This document shows positions 6,909 to 15,427 of a DNA stretch of 64,000 nucleotides, piece after piece. Positions within the stretch are counted from its first letter, which is position 1. Each line of letters opens with the position of its first letter. Location: assembly GCA_903900265.1 (NCBI GenBank), contig CAIUMM010000106.1, forward strand, positions 124,001 to 188,000, given 5' to 3'. Source of the stretch: an uncultured Pseudomonadota bacterium (GTDB lineage: Bacteria > Myxococcota_A > UBA796 > SXON01). Under the pieces are notes generated by a model. That model searched no databases. It saw only the letters and a list, made by a program, of their open reading frames with translations, and had not been told where the DNA came from. The position numbers and the translations under genes are program-made.

Positions 6909-8341
6909 TGACCATGTCTGTTCGTTTCCCTTCTTACACCCTCCGCTTCACCGCGCTTGGATTGTGCAGCCTGCTTGGCGCCAGCCTCTTGCTAGGGGAC
7001 GCCGCCGCCGCCGACCCTATCGCCGCGACCGCGACGCCTTACCAACAAGGGCTCGCCGCGTTGAAAGCCAAGAACACCACCGAGGCCATCGCCAGGTTCA
7101 GCGCCTGCGCCGCGGATCCGGCCGGCGCGATCGTCGGTGGGGCGCCGGATGAAGACGGCTGCGTTTGGCAGTTGGGATGGGCATATTGGCTGCAGAACGA
7201 CTGGGCGAACGTGGTGTCGGCGTGGGAGCCGATCGAGCGACGGAACCCGAGCTACCAGACCCTCGCCCGCGATCTCGCCGCTGCACGCGCGCAGATCGCC
7301 GGCGCCGCAGCCGCCCAAGCCGCGCGCGCCAACGCCCCGGCGACCATCCCACCCAGCACCGCCGCACCGACGGCCCTGCGCCTACGCGCGGTGGGCGACC
7401 TGATGATCGGCACGCTTTTTCCCGAAGGCGCGCTCGCTCCCGACGACGCCGTAGGCACCTTCGACGCCGTTCGCAGCACGCTCGTCGACGCCGACCTCAC
7501 CTTCGGGAACCTCGAGGGTCCGCTCTGCGACAACCCCGCCCCGTCCGACAAGTGCAAGCCCGACGCAAAGCCAGGCAGCTGCTACGCGTTCCGCTCCCCC
7601 ACCCGCTACGCCCCGCTCTACACCGCCGCCGGCTTCGACGCGGTGTCCACCGCCAACAACCACGCCGGCGACTTCGGCGACGCGTGCCGCACCGAGACCG
7701 AACAAGCGCTGGACGCCCAAGGCATCCGTTGGTCGGGACGCGCCGGCACCACCGCCGAGTGGGTCGTGAACGGCAAGAAGGTCGCGCTGGTCGGGTTTCA
7801 CACCAACATGGTGTGCAACTACGTGAACGACACGCCCGCGGCTGTCGCGCTGGTGCAGCAGCTGGTGAGCCGCAACGACATCGTGATCGTCAGCTTTCAC
7901 GGCGGCGCCGAGGGCTCCAAAGCCCAGCACGTTCCGGTCGGCCACGAGATGTTCTACAACGAGGATCGCGGCGATCTCCGCGAGTTCACCCACGCGGTGG
8001 TCGACGCCGGCGCGGACCTTGTGCTCGGTCACGGCCCGCACGTGCTCCGTGGCATGGAGATCTACAAAGACCGGTTGATCGCCTACTCGATGGGCAATTT
8101 TGCCACCTACGGCCGGTTCAACCTCTCGGGCGCGCAGGGGGTCGGCGAGATCTTGGAGGTCGGCGTCGCCGCCGACGGCAGCTTCACCAGCGGGCGCATC
8201 TTCGGAACCGTGCAGGTGGACAACGGGCGACCGGTGCCGGATCCGAAGAACCAGGCCGCCGATCTCGTGCGCGCGCTCACCGCCGCGGACTTCCCCGAAC
8301 ACGGCGCGCACGTCGCGCTGGACGGCACCTTCGGGAAGTAG
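6908..8341 (+). CDS. Secreted CapA-family (PGA_cap) metallophosphatase-like protein
   Basis: A 477-residue protein with a cleavable signal (about residues 1-35, ending GDAAAADP), a short helical TPR-like part (YQQGLAALKAKNTTEAIARF, then a WANVVSAWEPIERRNPSY repeat), an Ala linker, and from about residue 158 a CapA domain: LRAVGDLMIG, LTFGNLEGPL, FDAVSTANNHAGDFG, IVSFHGGAE, LVLGHGPHVLRGMEIY and IAYSMGNF. These are the conserved Asp, Asn and His metal-site motifs of the family, named after poly-gamma-glutamate synthesis proteins. With the upstream gamma-glutamyl hydrolase it may act on a gamma-glutamyl polymer or capsule; that link is inference. Confidence 0.85.
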   Translation: MTMSVRFPSYTLRFTALGLCSLLGASLLLGDAAAADPIAATATPYQQGLAALKAKNTTEAIARFSACAADPAGAIVGGAPDEDGCVWQLGWAYWLQNDWANVVSAWEPIERRNPSYQTLARDLAAARAQIAGAAAAQAARANAPATIPPSTAAPTALRLRAVGDLMIGTLFPEGALAPDDAVGTFDAVRSTLVDADLTFGNLEGPLCDNPAPSDKCKPDAKPGSCYAFRSPTRYAPLYTAAGFDAVSTANNHAGDFGDACRTETEQALDAQGIRWSGRAGTTAEWVVNGKKVALVGFHTNMVCNYVNDTPAAVALVQQLVSRNDIVIVSFHGGAEGSKAQHVPVGHEMFYNEDRGDLREFTHAVVDAGADLVLGHGPHVLRGMEIYKDRLIAYSMGNFATYGRFNLSGAQGVGEILEVGVAADGSFTSGRIFGTVQVDNGRPVPDPKNQAADLVRALTAADFPEHGAHVALDGTFGK

Positions 8342-8359
8342 CGTGCGCCGATCGCGGGG

Positions 8360-8674
8360 TTAGCGCGGTGCGGGCGTTGAGGCAGAGCCAGCGGTGGCTT
8401 CAGCCGCAGCCGCGGCCGCTTGCAGCGAGGGTGCCTGTGCGGCCCACAACAACAGCTGATCCGCGCGCGTCTTGACCGACGCCGCGTCGGAGTGGAGCAC
8501 CGCGAGCTCCTGCATCCGGCCTTCTCCGGCGATGCGATGGCCGGTCTGAGCGAGCTGCTCGGCCTGCGTGCGCAGCCGCACCGCCGCGCCTTCCACGCGG
8601 TTGGCCCACGCCAGCTCGGGAGAGGGTGCGTCCGGATCCGCGGCGTGCAAGGACGCGAGCAAGAACAGGATCAT
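8360..8674 (-). CDS. Small secreted helical protein, unknown
   Basis: A 104-residue protein with a short signal peptide (MILFLLASLHAADP) and a mostly helical, Ala/Gln-rich body without recognisable motif. The ATG at 8674 is chosen because it gives a signal peptide and overlaps the stop of the upstream lipoprotein gene (ATGA, 8671-8674). The C-terminus is an Ala-rich tail. It probably works in the periplasm with the upstream lipoprotein. No family recognised. Confidence 0.65.
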   Translation of the reverse strand: MILFLLASLHAADPDAPSPELAWANRVEGAAVRLRTQAEQLAQTGHRIAGEGRMQELAVLHSDAASVKTRADQLLLWAAQAPSLQAAAAAAEATAGSASTPAPR

Positions 8675-9414
8675 CGGGTCGGCTCCGCAGCCGGGAGCGC
8701 CGGCTCGACGTGGGCGGCACCGCCGACCACCGGATCCACAAAGTACAGGCTCTGCGGCGCCCCACCCGGACAGACAAACTCGACGTGGTCGATATCCGCG
8801 GCACTTCCTGCGGCACTTCCGGCGGTGACCGCGGGGTCCAAAACCTGCGCACGGCGCAGCGCCTGCTCCTGCCCGCCGCACACGAGGAAGCGGATCCACG
8901 CGTATTCGCCTTGCAGATCGGGGATGTGGATCGCCGTCTCCGGCGTGCGCCCCAACCCCAACACCTCGCTGTGCACCGTCTCAGAGACCTTCAGCTTCAG
9001 CGCGATCACCAGCTTCAGCGCGAGCGGCGTCGGGCGCGGCTCATGCAGCTCCTGCAGCGCGAGGTGCGCGGCTTCGTCGTAGCGCTCGAGCTTGGCCATC
9101 GCGGTGGACTGATAGGCGAGGAACCCCGCGCCCGGGCCACACTCCGCGTAGCCTTTGCCCCACGCCGCGGCGGCCGCTTCGGTCGCTCCCCGGTCATACA
9201 AGCGCGTGCCCTCGGCCATGCGATCGGCGCAGGGCGAAGCGTCGCGGCTCGCGGAAGCGCCGGTGGCGGCGCTCGATCGGGGCGCTTCTGCCTGAGATCC
9301 AGCGGACGCGCCAGCGGGAGCGGCGGGAGCGCCCGCCGGAGGGGCGGCGAGCGGCGCGTGCGCACACGCGAGCAGCGGGAGCAGCGGGAGCAGCGGGAGC
9401 AGCGGGAGCAGCAT
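8671..9414 (-). CDS. Lipoprotein of unknown function with repeat-encoded signal peptide
   Basis: A 247-residue protein. The signal is built of repeated LLP units ending in the lipobox LLAC (Cys at residue 16), then an Ala/Pro-rich linker to about residue 60, then a helical segment with a TPR-like look (AEGTRLYDRGATEAAAAAWGKGY; YQSTAMAKLERYDEAAHLAL) and a C-terminal beta-rich part with paired cysteines (FLVCGGQ, FVCPGGAPQSLYFVDP). Family unknown. It is coupled to the small secreted protein downstream. The repeated DNA in the signal region is listed separately. Confidence 0.7.
   Translation of the reverse strand: MLLPLLPLLPLLPLLACAHAPLAAPPAGAPAAPAGASAGSQAEAPRSSAATGASASRDASPCADRMAEGTRLYDRGATEAAAAAWGKGYAECGPGAGFLAYQSTAMAKLERYDEAAHLALQELHEPRPTPLALKLVIALKLKVSETVHSEVLGLGRTPETAIHIPDLQGEYAWIRFLVCGGQEQALRRAQVLDPAVTAGSAAGSAADIDHVEFVCPGGAPQSLYFVDPVVGGAAHVEPALPAAEPTR
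9371..9412. repeat. 9-bp tandem repeat AGCAGCGGG, about 4.7 copies, inside a signal peptide
   Basis: Four full copies plus six bases of AGCAGCGGG run from 9371 to 9412. On the coding (minus) strand they encode Leu-Leu-Pro repeats in the hydrophobic core of the lipoprotein signal. The unit is a multiple of three, so copy-number change would alter signal length without shifting the frame. Confidence 0.9.
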
Positions 9415-9523
9415 CTGCGCCGCATAATCCGGTGCCGCGGCGGGGGATTCAATCCGCCGTGCGCACGAGACGAAAACCTACATCGCTGGCTGGGTGCTGG
9501 CCGGACATGCCACCGCGACGGCG

Positions 9524-10843
9524 CTAACGCCCCTCCCCCAAAACCCCATCCAACGCCTCTACCAGCTGATCCGCGTGCGCCGCGCCGAAGCACAACGGCG
9601 GGCGGATCTTCAAGATGTTCTGATTCGGGCCGCTGACGCTGAGCAGGATGCGCCGCTCGCGCAGCGCGTTGACCACCCGCCCGGCCAGCGCGGTGGCGGG
9701 GCTGCGGGTGGCGCGATCCTCCACCAGCTCCACCGCGAACGAGAGCCCGGCGCCGCGCACGTCGCCGATCGCTTCGTGCCGCTCGGCCAATTCGAGGCAG
9801 GACGCCCGGAGCCGCGCCCCGATCGCCGCGGCGTTCGCGCACAGCGCCTCGCGCTCGAGCACGTCGAGCACGGCGTTGGCCGCGGCGATGGACACGGGGT
9901 TTCCGCCGAAGGTGTTGAAGTACCGCACCTGCGCCGCGAAGGGCTGCAACACCTCCGGCCGCACCACGACGCCAGCGATCGGATGCCCGTTGCCCATGGG
10001 CTTGCCGAGCGTGACGAGGTCGGGCACGACGCCATGCCGCGCAAAACCCCAGAGGTGGCTGCCGGTACGACCAAAGCCCGGCTGAACCTCGTCGGCGATG
10101 AACAAGGCCCCCGCCGCCCGGGCGGCCTCAGCCGCGGCGGCGAGCACGCCGACCGGCTCCACAAAGGTGCCGTCGCTGGTGAACACGGTGTCGACCAGCA
10201 GCGCGGAGGGCGCATGACCGTGGGCGCGGAGATCCGAGAAGGCCGCGGTGACGGCCGCGGCGAACTTCTCAGACGCGGCGGGGCCCTGCCGGTAGACGTC
10301 CGGCGGATCGACCACGCGCACGTTCGCACCGAGCGCCATCCCCGCGCCTAAGGCCGGCGAGAGCGCGCTGATCGCCGCGGTGACGCCGTGGTAGGCGTAG
10401 CGCGTGACCACCACGCCGGTGCCGCCCGTGGCCGCGCCGGCGATGCGCAGCGCGAGGTCGTTGGCCTCCGAGCCGGTGCACGTAAACATCACCTGGCTCA
10501 GCTCGGCCGGGAACGTGGCGGTGAGCCGCTCAGCGTAGGCGACGATGTCGCCGTGCAGGTAGCGGGTGTGGGTGTTCAGCGCCGCCGCCTGCCGCGCGAT
10601 GGCCGCGACCACGTGCGGGTGCCCGTGCCCGACCGACGGCACGTTGTTGTAGGCGTCCAGGTAGGCCACGCCGTCGGCGTCGTAGAGCCACACGCCCTCG
10701 CCCCGCACGATGTGCAGCGGGTGCGCGTAGAACAGCCGGTAGGCGGGGCCGAGCACGCGCTCACGGCGAGCGATGAGCGCCGCGTCGGCCGCAGGCAGAT
10801 CGACGGCGCCGGGCACATAGGCGTTCGGGGCGGGAGCGGGCAT
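9524..10843 (-). CDS. Class III PLP enzyme, 5-phosphohydroxylysine / phosphoethanolamine phospho-lyase-like
   Basis: A 439-residue fold-type I PLP enzyme. NNVPSVGHGHPHVV, LNTHTRYLHGDIVAYAERL and TGSEANDLALRIA closely resemble the animal PHYKPL/ETNPPL lyases, more than ordinary transaminases. LFIADEVQPGFGRTG holds the cofactor-contacting Asp and LGKPMGNGHPIAG the PLP lysine. Family members eliminate phosphate and ammonia from 5-phosphohydroxylysine or phosphoethanolamine, giving an aldehyde. The ATG at 10843 shares one base with the stop of a hydroxylysine-kinase-like gene (TGATG), so kinase and lyase are co-translated, which supports this reading over plain aminotransferase. Substrate identity is inferred. 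Confidence 0.8.
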   Translation of the reverse strand: MPAPAPNAYVPGAVDLPAADAALIARRERVLGPAYRLFYAHPLHIVRGEGVWLYDADGVAYLDAYNNVPSVGHGHPHVVAAIARQAAALNTHTRYLHGDIVAYAERLTATFPAELSQVMFTCTGSEANDLALRIAGAATGGTGVVVTRYAYHGVTAAISALSPALGAGMALGANVRVVDPPDVYRQGPAASEKFAAAVTAAFSDLRAHGHAPSALLVDTVFTSDGTFVEPVGVLAAAAEAARAAGALFIADEVQPGFGRTGSHLWGFARHGVVPDLVTLGKPMGNGHPIAGVVVRPEVLQPFAAQVRYFNTFGGNPVSIAAANAVLDVLEREALCANAAAIGARLRASCLELAERHEAIGDVRGAGLSFAVELVEDRATRSPATALAGRVVNALRERRILLSVSGPNQNILKIRPPLCFGAAHADQLVEALDGVLGEGR

Positions 10844-11826
10844 CAGGTCTCCAACGTAGCGCAGAGCGCCTCGGCGATGCGGTCCACCTGCGGCCACAGC
10901 TGCGTCAGGGTGGCGGCGGTGGTGGCGTAGTTCTTCAGCACGTAGCGCGGGTCGGTGCGCAGCTGCTGCGTGCGCCAGCTGCCGATAGCGAGCGTCGCGA
11001 CGCACCGCGCGGCGACCAGCGCCGGAAGCTGCGCGACCTCGTCGGGTCTAAGCCCGTGCACCGCGTGGTAGGCCCGCACCAGCGCGCTCATCGCCTCCAA
11101 GGGACGAGACCCGCAGTGGTAGGCCGCAGCCACCGCCAGCTCTTGGATGCGCGGCGCGGTCACCATGTCGCCGAAGTCGAGCACGCCGCACACCCCGCCG
11201 TCGCCCACCAGCACGTTGTGGGGGTTCGCGTCGTTGTGGATCACCTGCCACGGCAGCGGCGGCATCGCCGGCAGCGTGGTCGTGGCCATACGCTCCAGCA
11301 CCTCACGGCCCAACTGGACGAGCGGCGCGTCGGGGATCGCCGAGAGCATCGGCGTAAGCTCGAGCACGCGCTGCGTGTCCCACAGCAGCGGCTGCTCGCC
11401 GCCGGGGTGCTCAAAACCAGCGAGCGCGGCGTTTAGGCGTCCCAGCGTCCGACCGAGGCACGTCAGCATCGGCACGTCGATCGGCATGCGCGTCACCAGC
11501 GGATCCCCGTCCACCCACGTCAACAGCCGGACGATGCGCCCGTTGGGCACCGCCTGCGGCGTCACGACCCGCGGCACATCGAGCGTGGGATCCCGCTGGG
11601 CGATCCAGCGCAGCGCCGCGTCCTGCGCGTCCGCGACGGCGCGGTCCTCCTCCGCGTTGTGGAACTTCAGCACGTACGTGGCGTGCTCGGTCCGCAGCCG
11701 GAAGTTCTGGTCCCGCTCCCCGGGGAGCGGCGTCAGCGCGCCGCGCAGCCCGTAGCGCGCCCACAGCTCCGCCTCCACCGCGTCGGGCGGGAGCTCCGGA
11801 GGCCGCGTCGTCAGCAGCGAGATCAC
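10843..11826 (-). CDS. Aminoglycoside-phosphotransferase-fold kinase, hydroxylysine-kinase-like
   Basis: A 327-residue APH-fold kinase read from GTG at 11826, which has AAGGAG at good spacing. LPGERDQNFRLRTEHATYVLKFHN matches the nucleotide-binding start of hydroxylysine kinases (HYKK) and related proteins; VIHNDANPHNVLV is the catalytic HxDxxxxN loop and GVLDFGDM the metal-binding motif. HYKK phosphorylates the hydroxyl of 5-hydroxylysine. It lies between an amino acid permease (10-nt gap) and the matching phospho-lyase (1-nt overlap), giving uptake, phosphorylation and elimination. Another hydroxylated amine, such as ethanolamine or a homoserine-like compound, is possible. Confidence 0.8.
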   Translation of the reverse strand: MISLLTTRPPELPPDAVEAELWARYGLRGALTPLPGERDQNFRLRTEHATYVLKFHNAEEDRAVADAQDAALRWIAQRDPTLDVPRVVTPQAVPNGRIVRLLTWVDGDPLVTRMPIDVPMLTCLGRTLGRLNAALAGFEHPGGEQPLLWDTQRVLELTPMLSAIPDAPLVQLGREVLERMATTTLPAMPPLPWQVIHNDANPHNVLVGDGGVCGVLDFGDMVTAPRIQELAVAAAYHCGSRPLEAMSALVRAYHAVHGLRPDEVAQLPALVAARCVATLAIGSWRTQQLRTDPRYVLKNYATTAATLTQLWPQVDRIAEALCATLET

Positions 11827-11836
11827 CGCGCGCTCC

Positions 11837-13240
11837 TTAGGACGCGGGGTGGACTTCGACCGGATCCTGGTAGAACGCCGCGCCGTACCGCGCGCGGAAG
11901 TACAGCATCGGCACAAAGCCGACGCCCAGCGCCGCGAGCGTCATCAACGCCACCGAGAGGCCCAAGTCGGGGAGCTGCTTGACGCCGAGGAACAGCAGGA
12001 AGATCGCCGACAGCAGCGGCCAGACGCCGCGCATGATGAGGTTGCCGACGTTTGCGGTGAGCACGCGCCGGTAGAACCACACGCACGCGAGGCCGGTGAG
12101 CCCGTAGTAGATCGACACCATGATGCCGATGGCGCTGATCAGGCTGGTCATGACCTCACCGATGCTGTCGGACGCGCAGGTGGCGACGATGAGCGCCATG
12201 GAGATGCCCCAGATGGTGAGCCCGGCCAGCCAGGGGGTCTGGAAGCGCGGGTGAATCTCGGCGAAGCGCGTGTGGAGCACGCGGTCGCGGCCCATCGAGA
12301 ACAGCAGGCGCGCGCATTGGGTGATCTGGGTCTCGATGGTGCCGACGGTGCTCAGGATCACCGCGAGGATCGCGAGGTTGCCCCAAGGATGCGGCAGCAA
12401 CGCGTCGGCCAGCGCGGACAACGGACTCGCGCCGCTCTCCTCCATCGCCGTCACGGTCTCGGCGGTCAGGCTCATCTGCACCGCGACGGTGATCGCCACG
12501 TAGAGCAGCATCACGCCGACCATGCCGTACACGCCGCTGCTCCCGCCGGACTCGCCGGCGCCTTCGGCCTCCTCCGCCACGTTCGAGCTGACGTCCCAGC
12601 CGAAGTAGTAGAACACCGCAACGAGCATCCCCGCCATGAAGGTATCAAAGTCGGTGAACGCGCTCGGTGAGAACCACGCCAGCGAGAACGCGTTGGCCGG
12701 GCTGGCAGAGAACTTCATCACCGCCATCACGCCGAGGCCCACCAGCACGATCGCTTCGAGGAGCGTCATGAACTTCTGGAAGCTCGCGGCGACGTGCACG
12801 CCCAGCACCGTCAGCACCGCCACGCCGGTGAACCACAAGCCGCCCACCAGCGCCGCCGCGACCACGTTCTCCTCCAGCTGCGGCGCGACGAGGTTGAGCG
12901 TCAGCACGCCCACCGGCAGCGCCGCGGTCACCATGAACACGCTGCTGAGCACGAGGAACGTCCATGCCGCGACAAAGCCCAGCATCGGGTGGATCGAGCG
13001 ACCGACCCACGCGTACGCGGCGCCCGCGTCAGGGCGCCAGAGGTTCAGATACTTGAACGCAAAGGAGATGCCGAACATCGGCACCGCGCCGATGATCAGC
13101 GCCGCAGGCGAGGCCATGCCGACCGCGGCGATGAGCGCGACCGTGCTGGCGTTCAGCGAGTAGGACGGCGCGCTACCCGCGACCGCGAGCGTCACGGTGT
13201 CGACGAAAGACAACGCGTTTTTCTTGAGTTCGGTAGACAT
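11837..13240 (-). CDS. APC-superfamily amino acid permease
   Basis: A 467-residue membrane protein with about 12 hydrophobic helices. The N-terminal SFVDTVTLAVAGSAPSYSL and the next segment with GMASPAALIIGAVPMFGI are the first helices of APC permeases, where the unwound Gly motif binds the substrate amine; RPDAGAAYAWVGRSIHP is the conserved loop before helix 3. It probably imports an amino acid or amine by proton or sodium symport. Its gene is in the middle of the minus-strand operon, followed 10 nt later by the kinase, so it likely brings in the compound those enzymes degrade. Confidence 0.85.
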   Translation of the reverse strand: MSTELKKNALSFVDTVTLAVAGSAPSYSLNASTVALIAAVGMASPAALIIGAVPMFGISFAFKYLNLWRPDAGAAYAWVGRSIHPMLGFVAAWTFLVLSSVFMVTAALPVGVLTLNLVAPQLEENVVAAALVGGLWFTGVAVLTVLGVHVAASFQKFMTLLEAIVLVGLGVMAVMKFSASPANAFSLAWFSPSAFTDFDTFMAGMLVAVFYYFGWDVSSNVAEEAEGAGESGGSSGVYGMVGVMLLYVAITVAVQMSLTAETVTAMEESGASPLSALADALLPHPWGNLAILAVILSTVGTIETQITQCARLLFSMGRDRVLHTRFAEIHPRFQTPWLAGLTIWGISMALIVATCASDSIGEVMTSLISAIGIMVSIYYGLTGLACVWFYRRVLTANVGNLIMRGVWPLLSAIFLLFLGVKQLPDLGLSVALMTLAALGVGFVPMLYFRARYGAAFYQDPVEVHPAS

Positions 13241-13300
13241 CGGCGCTCCAGCAGCGGCAGACTACATGGAGCGGTCGCGTGTGTAAAGCGCCCGGCCCCG

Positions 13301-14191
13301 TCAAGCCCCGCGCCACCACGCCGCGGGAAAGTGGGGACGACACGCGTTTTCATGCACCGCGGCGATGGCGGCCTGATCGTCCATCGCGCTGGGCAGCGGC
13401 AGCAGCGGCACCGTCGGCGCAGCGCGCTCAGCAAGCGCAGTGAACTCAGCGAGCGCGTCGAGCGCGTGACGACGCGGCGCCTCGAGATCCGCCGCGCGGC
13501 AGTGGGTGCCCGCCACCGCGTAGATGTGGCGTACGAAGGCCTCAGCGAGCGGCGCCGGCAGATCGGCCTCGCCTTCGTGGCCCACGTGCCGCACCACCGC
13601 GAGCAGCGGCAGGGGCCGAGCGGGCACACCCGACGCCGCGACGTCCGAAAAATCCGCCTGGCAATACGGGAGCGCGCGCGGATCGATCGCACGAAAGCCC
13701 GATCGCCCGTACGCGACGAGCCGGACCACCGTCTCTTCGAGCCCGGTGGCGATCGGCTCCTGCTCGACGCCCAGCAGCACCGACGCGTCGTTCGCACGCC
13801 AGTCCTCCAGATCGGCGCGGGCGTGCGCCAGCGGCAGCTCCCGAAGCCGCCGCGCCAGCCCGGTGCGGCGATGCGGCGGCTCGACGTACGCGTGGGACAA
13901 GTACACCACGCACCGTCGCCCCTCCGGATCGTAGATCACGTGGGTGTCGCGCACCGCCGCGATCGCGCCGTCCCGTCCCCGCGCGACCGTCATGTGGTGG
14001 CGCACTCGCAGCCCCTCGACCCAGCGCCCGTCCGGCGTAGACAGCCAGTCCTCAAAGACCTCGCGCCGCTCGATCTCGCCGCGCACGCCGAACCACGTGT
14101 GCAGCACATCGTAGGCGGCGTCCAACTGTGCGGGGGTGCGCACCGGCGCGAGCGTGTAGTCGCCGCCGGAGAGCGCCGCCTCAGCGGACAA
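13301..14191 (-). CDS. GNAT-like acyltransferase, unknown substrate
   Basis: A 296-residue protein. Residues about 13-150 look like a GNAT domain: YTLAPVRTPAQLDAAYDVLHTWFG at the start, then VVYLSHAYVEPPHRRTGLARRL, where PPHRRTGLA is the acetyl-CoA-binding R/Q-x-x-G-x-G/A loop. The C-terminal half is helical and unassigned. The start overlaps the stop of the C45 gene by 11 nt, and a 60-nt gap leads to the permease, so it belongs to the catabolic operon. It may acylate or detoxify an amine in the pathway; that is a guess. Confidence 0.65.
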   Translation of the reverse strand: MSAEAALSGGDYTLAPVRTPAQLDAAYDVLHTWFGVRGEIERREVFEDWLSTPDGRWVEGLRVRHHMTVARGRDGAIAAVRDTHVIYDPEGRRCVVYLSHAYVEPPHRRTGLARRLRELPLAHARADLEDWRANDASVLLGVEQEPIATGLEETVVRLVAYGRSGFRAIDPRALPYCQADFSDVAASGVPARPLPLLAVVRHVGHEGEADLPAPLAEAFVRHIYAVAGTHCRAADLEAPRRHALDALAEFTALAERAAPTVPLLPLPSAMDDQAAIAAVHENACRPHFPAAWWRGA

Positions 14192-15224
14192 GGAAGCGCT
14201 CGTAGTCGTTCTCGGACGGGAGCCCCCAAGCCGCCCACAGCTCGCGCGTGGCGGGGCGCATGATGACCGCGCCGGAGGACTCGACGTGGTGGGGCGCCTC
14301 GGATCGGCGGCAGATCACCGGGTCGCGGGTCAGCGCGATCAGCGCGTCGAGATCACAAGCCTGCGCCGCCAGCACCTCCGCGCGCACCTGACGCGCGTCC
14401 GACGAATCCCGCAGCGCCGGCGCACGGGCGGCCTCGCGGCGCGCGGCCTCGGGCGCGAGGCAGTGGTTCGCGTGCACCAACGGCGCACCCTCGAGCGGCA
14501 TCACCGCGCAGTGCGTAGGCATGGCCTCGATGTTCATGCCCTGCCCGTGGGCGTCGAGCACGAGGTAGTTGTGCGCGCCCGCGAGCGGCGCGTCGAGGAT
14601 CGCGGCGCGCGCCTCGGCCAAGGTCGTCGCTTGAAGCACCTTGCGCACGACGAACGGCCAGGTCACGCCCACGCGCCCGTCGTTCCCCGCGAGGTTGTTG
14701 ATGCCGATGGCGATGCCGGCGGCGTTCATGCCGATCTGCGCGAGGCACCCGACGGTGCTGAACACCGTGCACGGAACCGCGTCGCGCACGTCGAGCATCA
14801 CGACGTAGGGCGTAGCGCTGTCGTGCATGTCCCAGGTCTGAGCGAGCAGCTCGGGGGTGAGCACGGCGGTGCAGTCATCCTCGTCGGGCGCGGTGGCGCC
14901 AAGCGCACGCACCGCGTCGACAAAGTCGGTGAACCCGCCGGTCACGATCGCCTCGGCGGGCAGGATGCCAGCAGCCTCGGCCATGGCCTCCATCTCGGCG
15001 TAGAGGTCGGGCGCGTAGGCCCGATGCGCGGGGATCATCGCCTCGGCCAGCGCGAGGATGTCGGCGCGGGTGGCGCGGCGACCGGCCCAAGACCCGTCGG
15101 CAGCGATGGCCATGCGCTCGGCGGTGTAGGCGCGGATCGCGGCGCCGTAGGCGAGGCCGTGGGCGCGGCCCCGCTCCGCGGGCGTCCCCTCCAGCCGCAG
15201 CACGCGGATGGGCTGGCCGTTCAT
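14181..15224 (-). CDS. C45-family autoproteolytic acyltransferase/hydrolase
   Basis: A 347-residue N-terminal-nucleophile enzyme of the penicillin-acyltransferase (peptidase C45) family. GTPAERGRAHGLAYGAAI is the family's N-terminal block; EDDCTAVL contains the Cys that becomes the nucleophile after self-cleavage; QTWDMHDS, NAAGIAIGINNL and VHANHCL are the other conserved parts. Members hydrolyse N-acyl bonds of amino acid conjugates. It is the first gene of the minus-strand operon, divergent from gabT, so it could release a free amino compound from an acylated precursor before kinase and lyase act. No signal peptide is seen. Confidence 0.85.
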   Translation of the reverse strand: MNGQPIRVLRLEGTPAERGRAHGLAYGAAIRAYTAERMAIAADGSWAGRRATRADILALAEAMIPAHRAYAPDLYAEMEAMAEAAGILPAEAIVTGGFTDFVDAVRALGATAPDEDDCTAVLTPELLAQTWDMHDSATPYVVMLDVRDAVPCTVFSTVGCLAQIGMNAAGIAIGINNLAGNDGRVGVTWPFVVRKVLQATTLAEARAAILDAPLAGAHNYLVLDAHGQGMNIEAMPTHCAVMPLEGAPLVHANHCLAPEAARREAARAPALRDSSDARQVRAEVLAAQACDLDALIALTRDPVICRRSEAPHHVESSGAVIMRPATRELWAAWGLPSENDYERFLVR

Positions 15225-15427
15225 GCGTGCCTCCCCGACAAGCCGGTAGACAGGACGACGAGGACGGGGTCAGTAGGCAGCATCGCGGGGCTCCGGCGTA
15301 GCGCACACCAACTAACGACCTGCTGGCGCCCATCGCTGGTCTGCGCGCACGGAAGCGACGCAGAACGGCGCCCGATCGGGCCCGACGGTGCTAAGAGTCG
15401 GACGTACATTTTCCACCGGGAGTCTCC

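Noticed and set aside
9371-9412. Tandem repeat considered as a CRISPR-like array
   Set aside because: Units are 9 bp without spacers and lie within a coding region.
9015-9842. A 275-codon minus-strand frame across a repeat and two genes
   Set aside because: It spans the lipoprotein and the 3' end of the class III enzyme in a different frame and has no motif.
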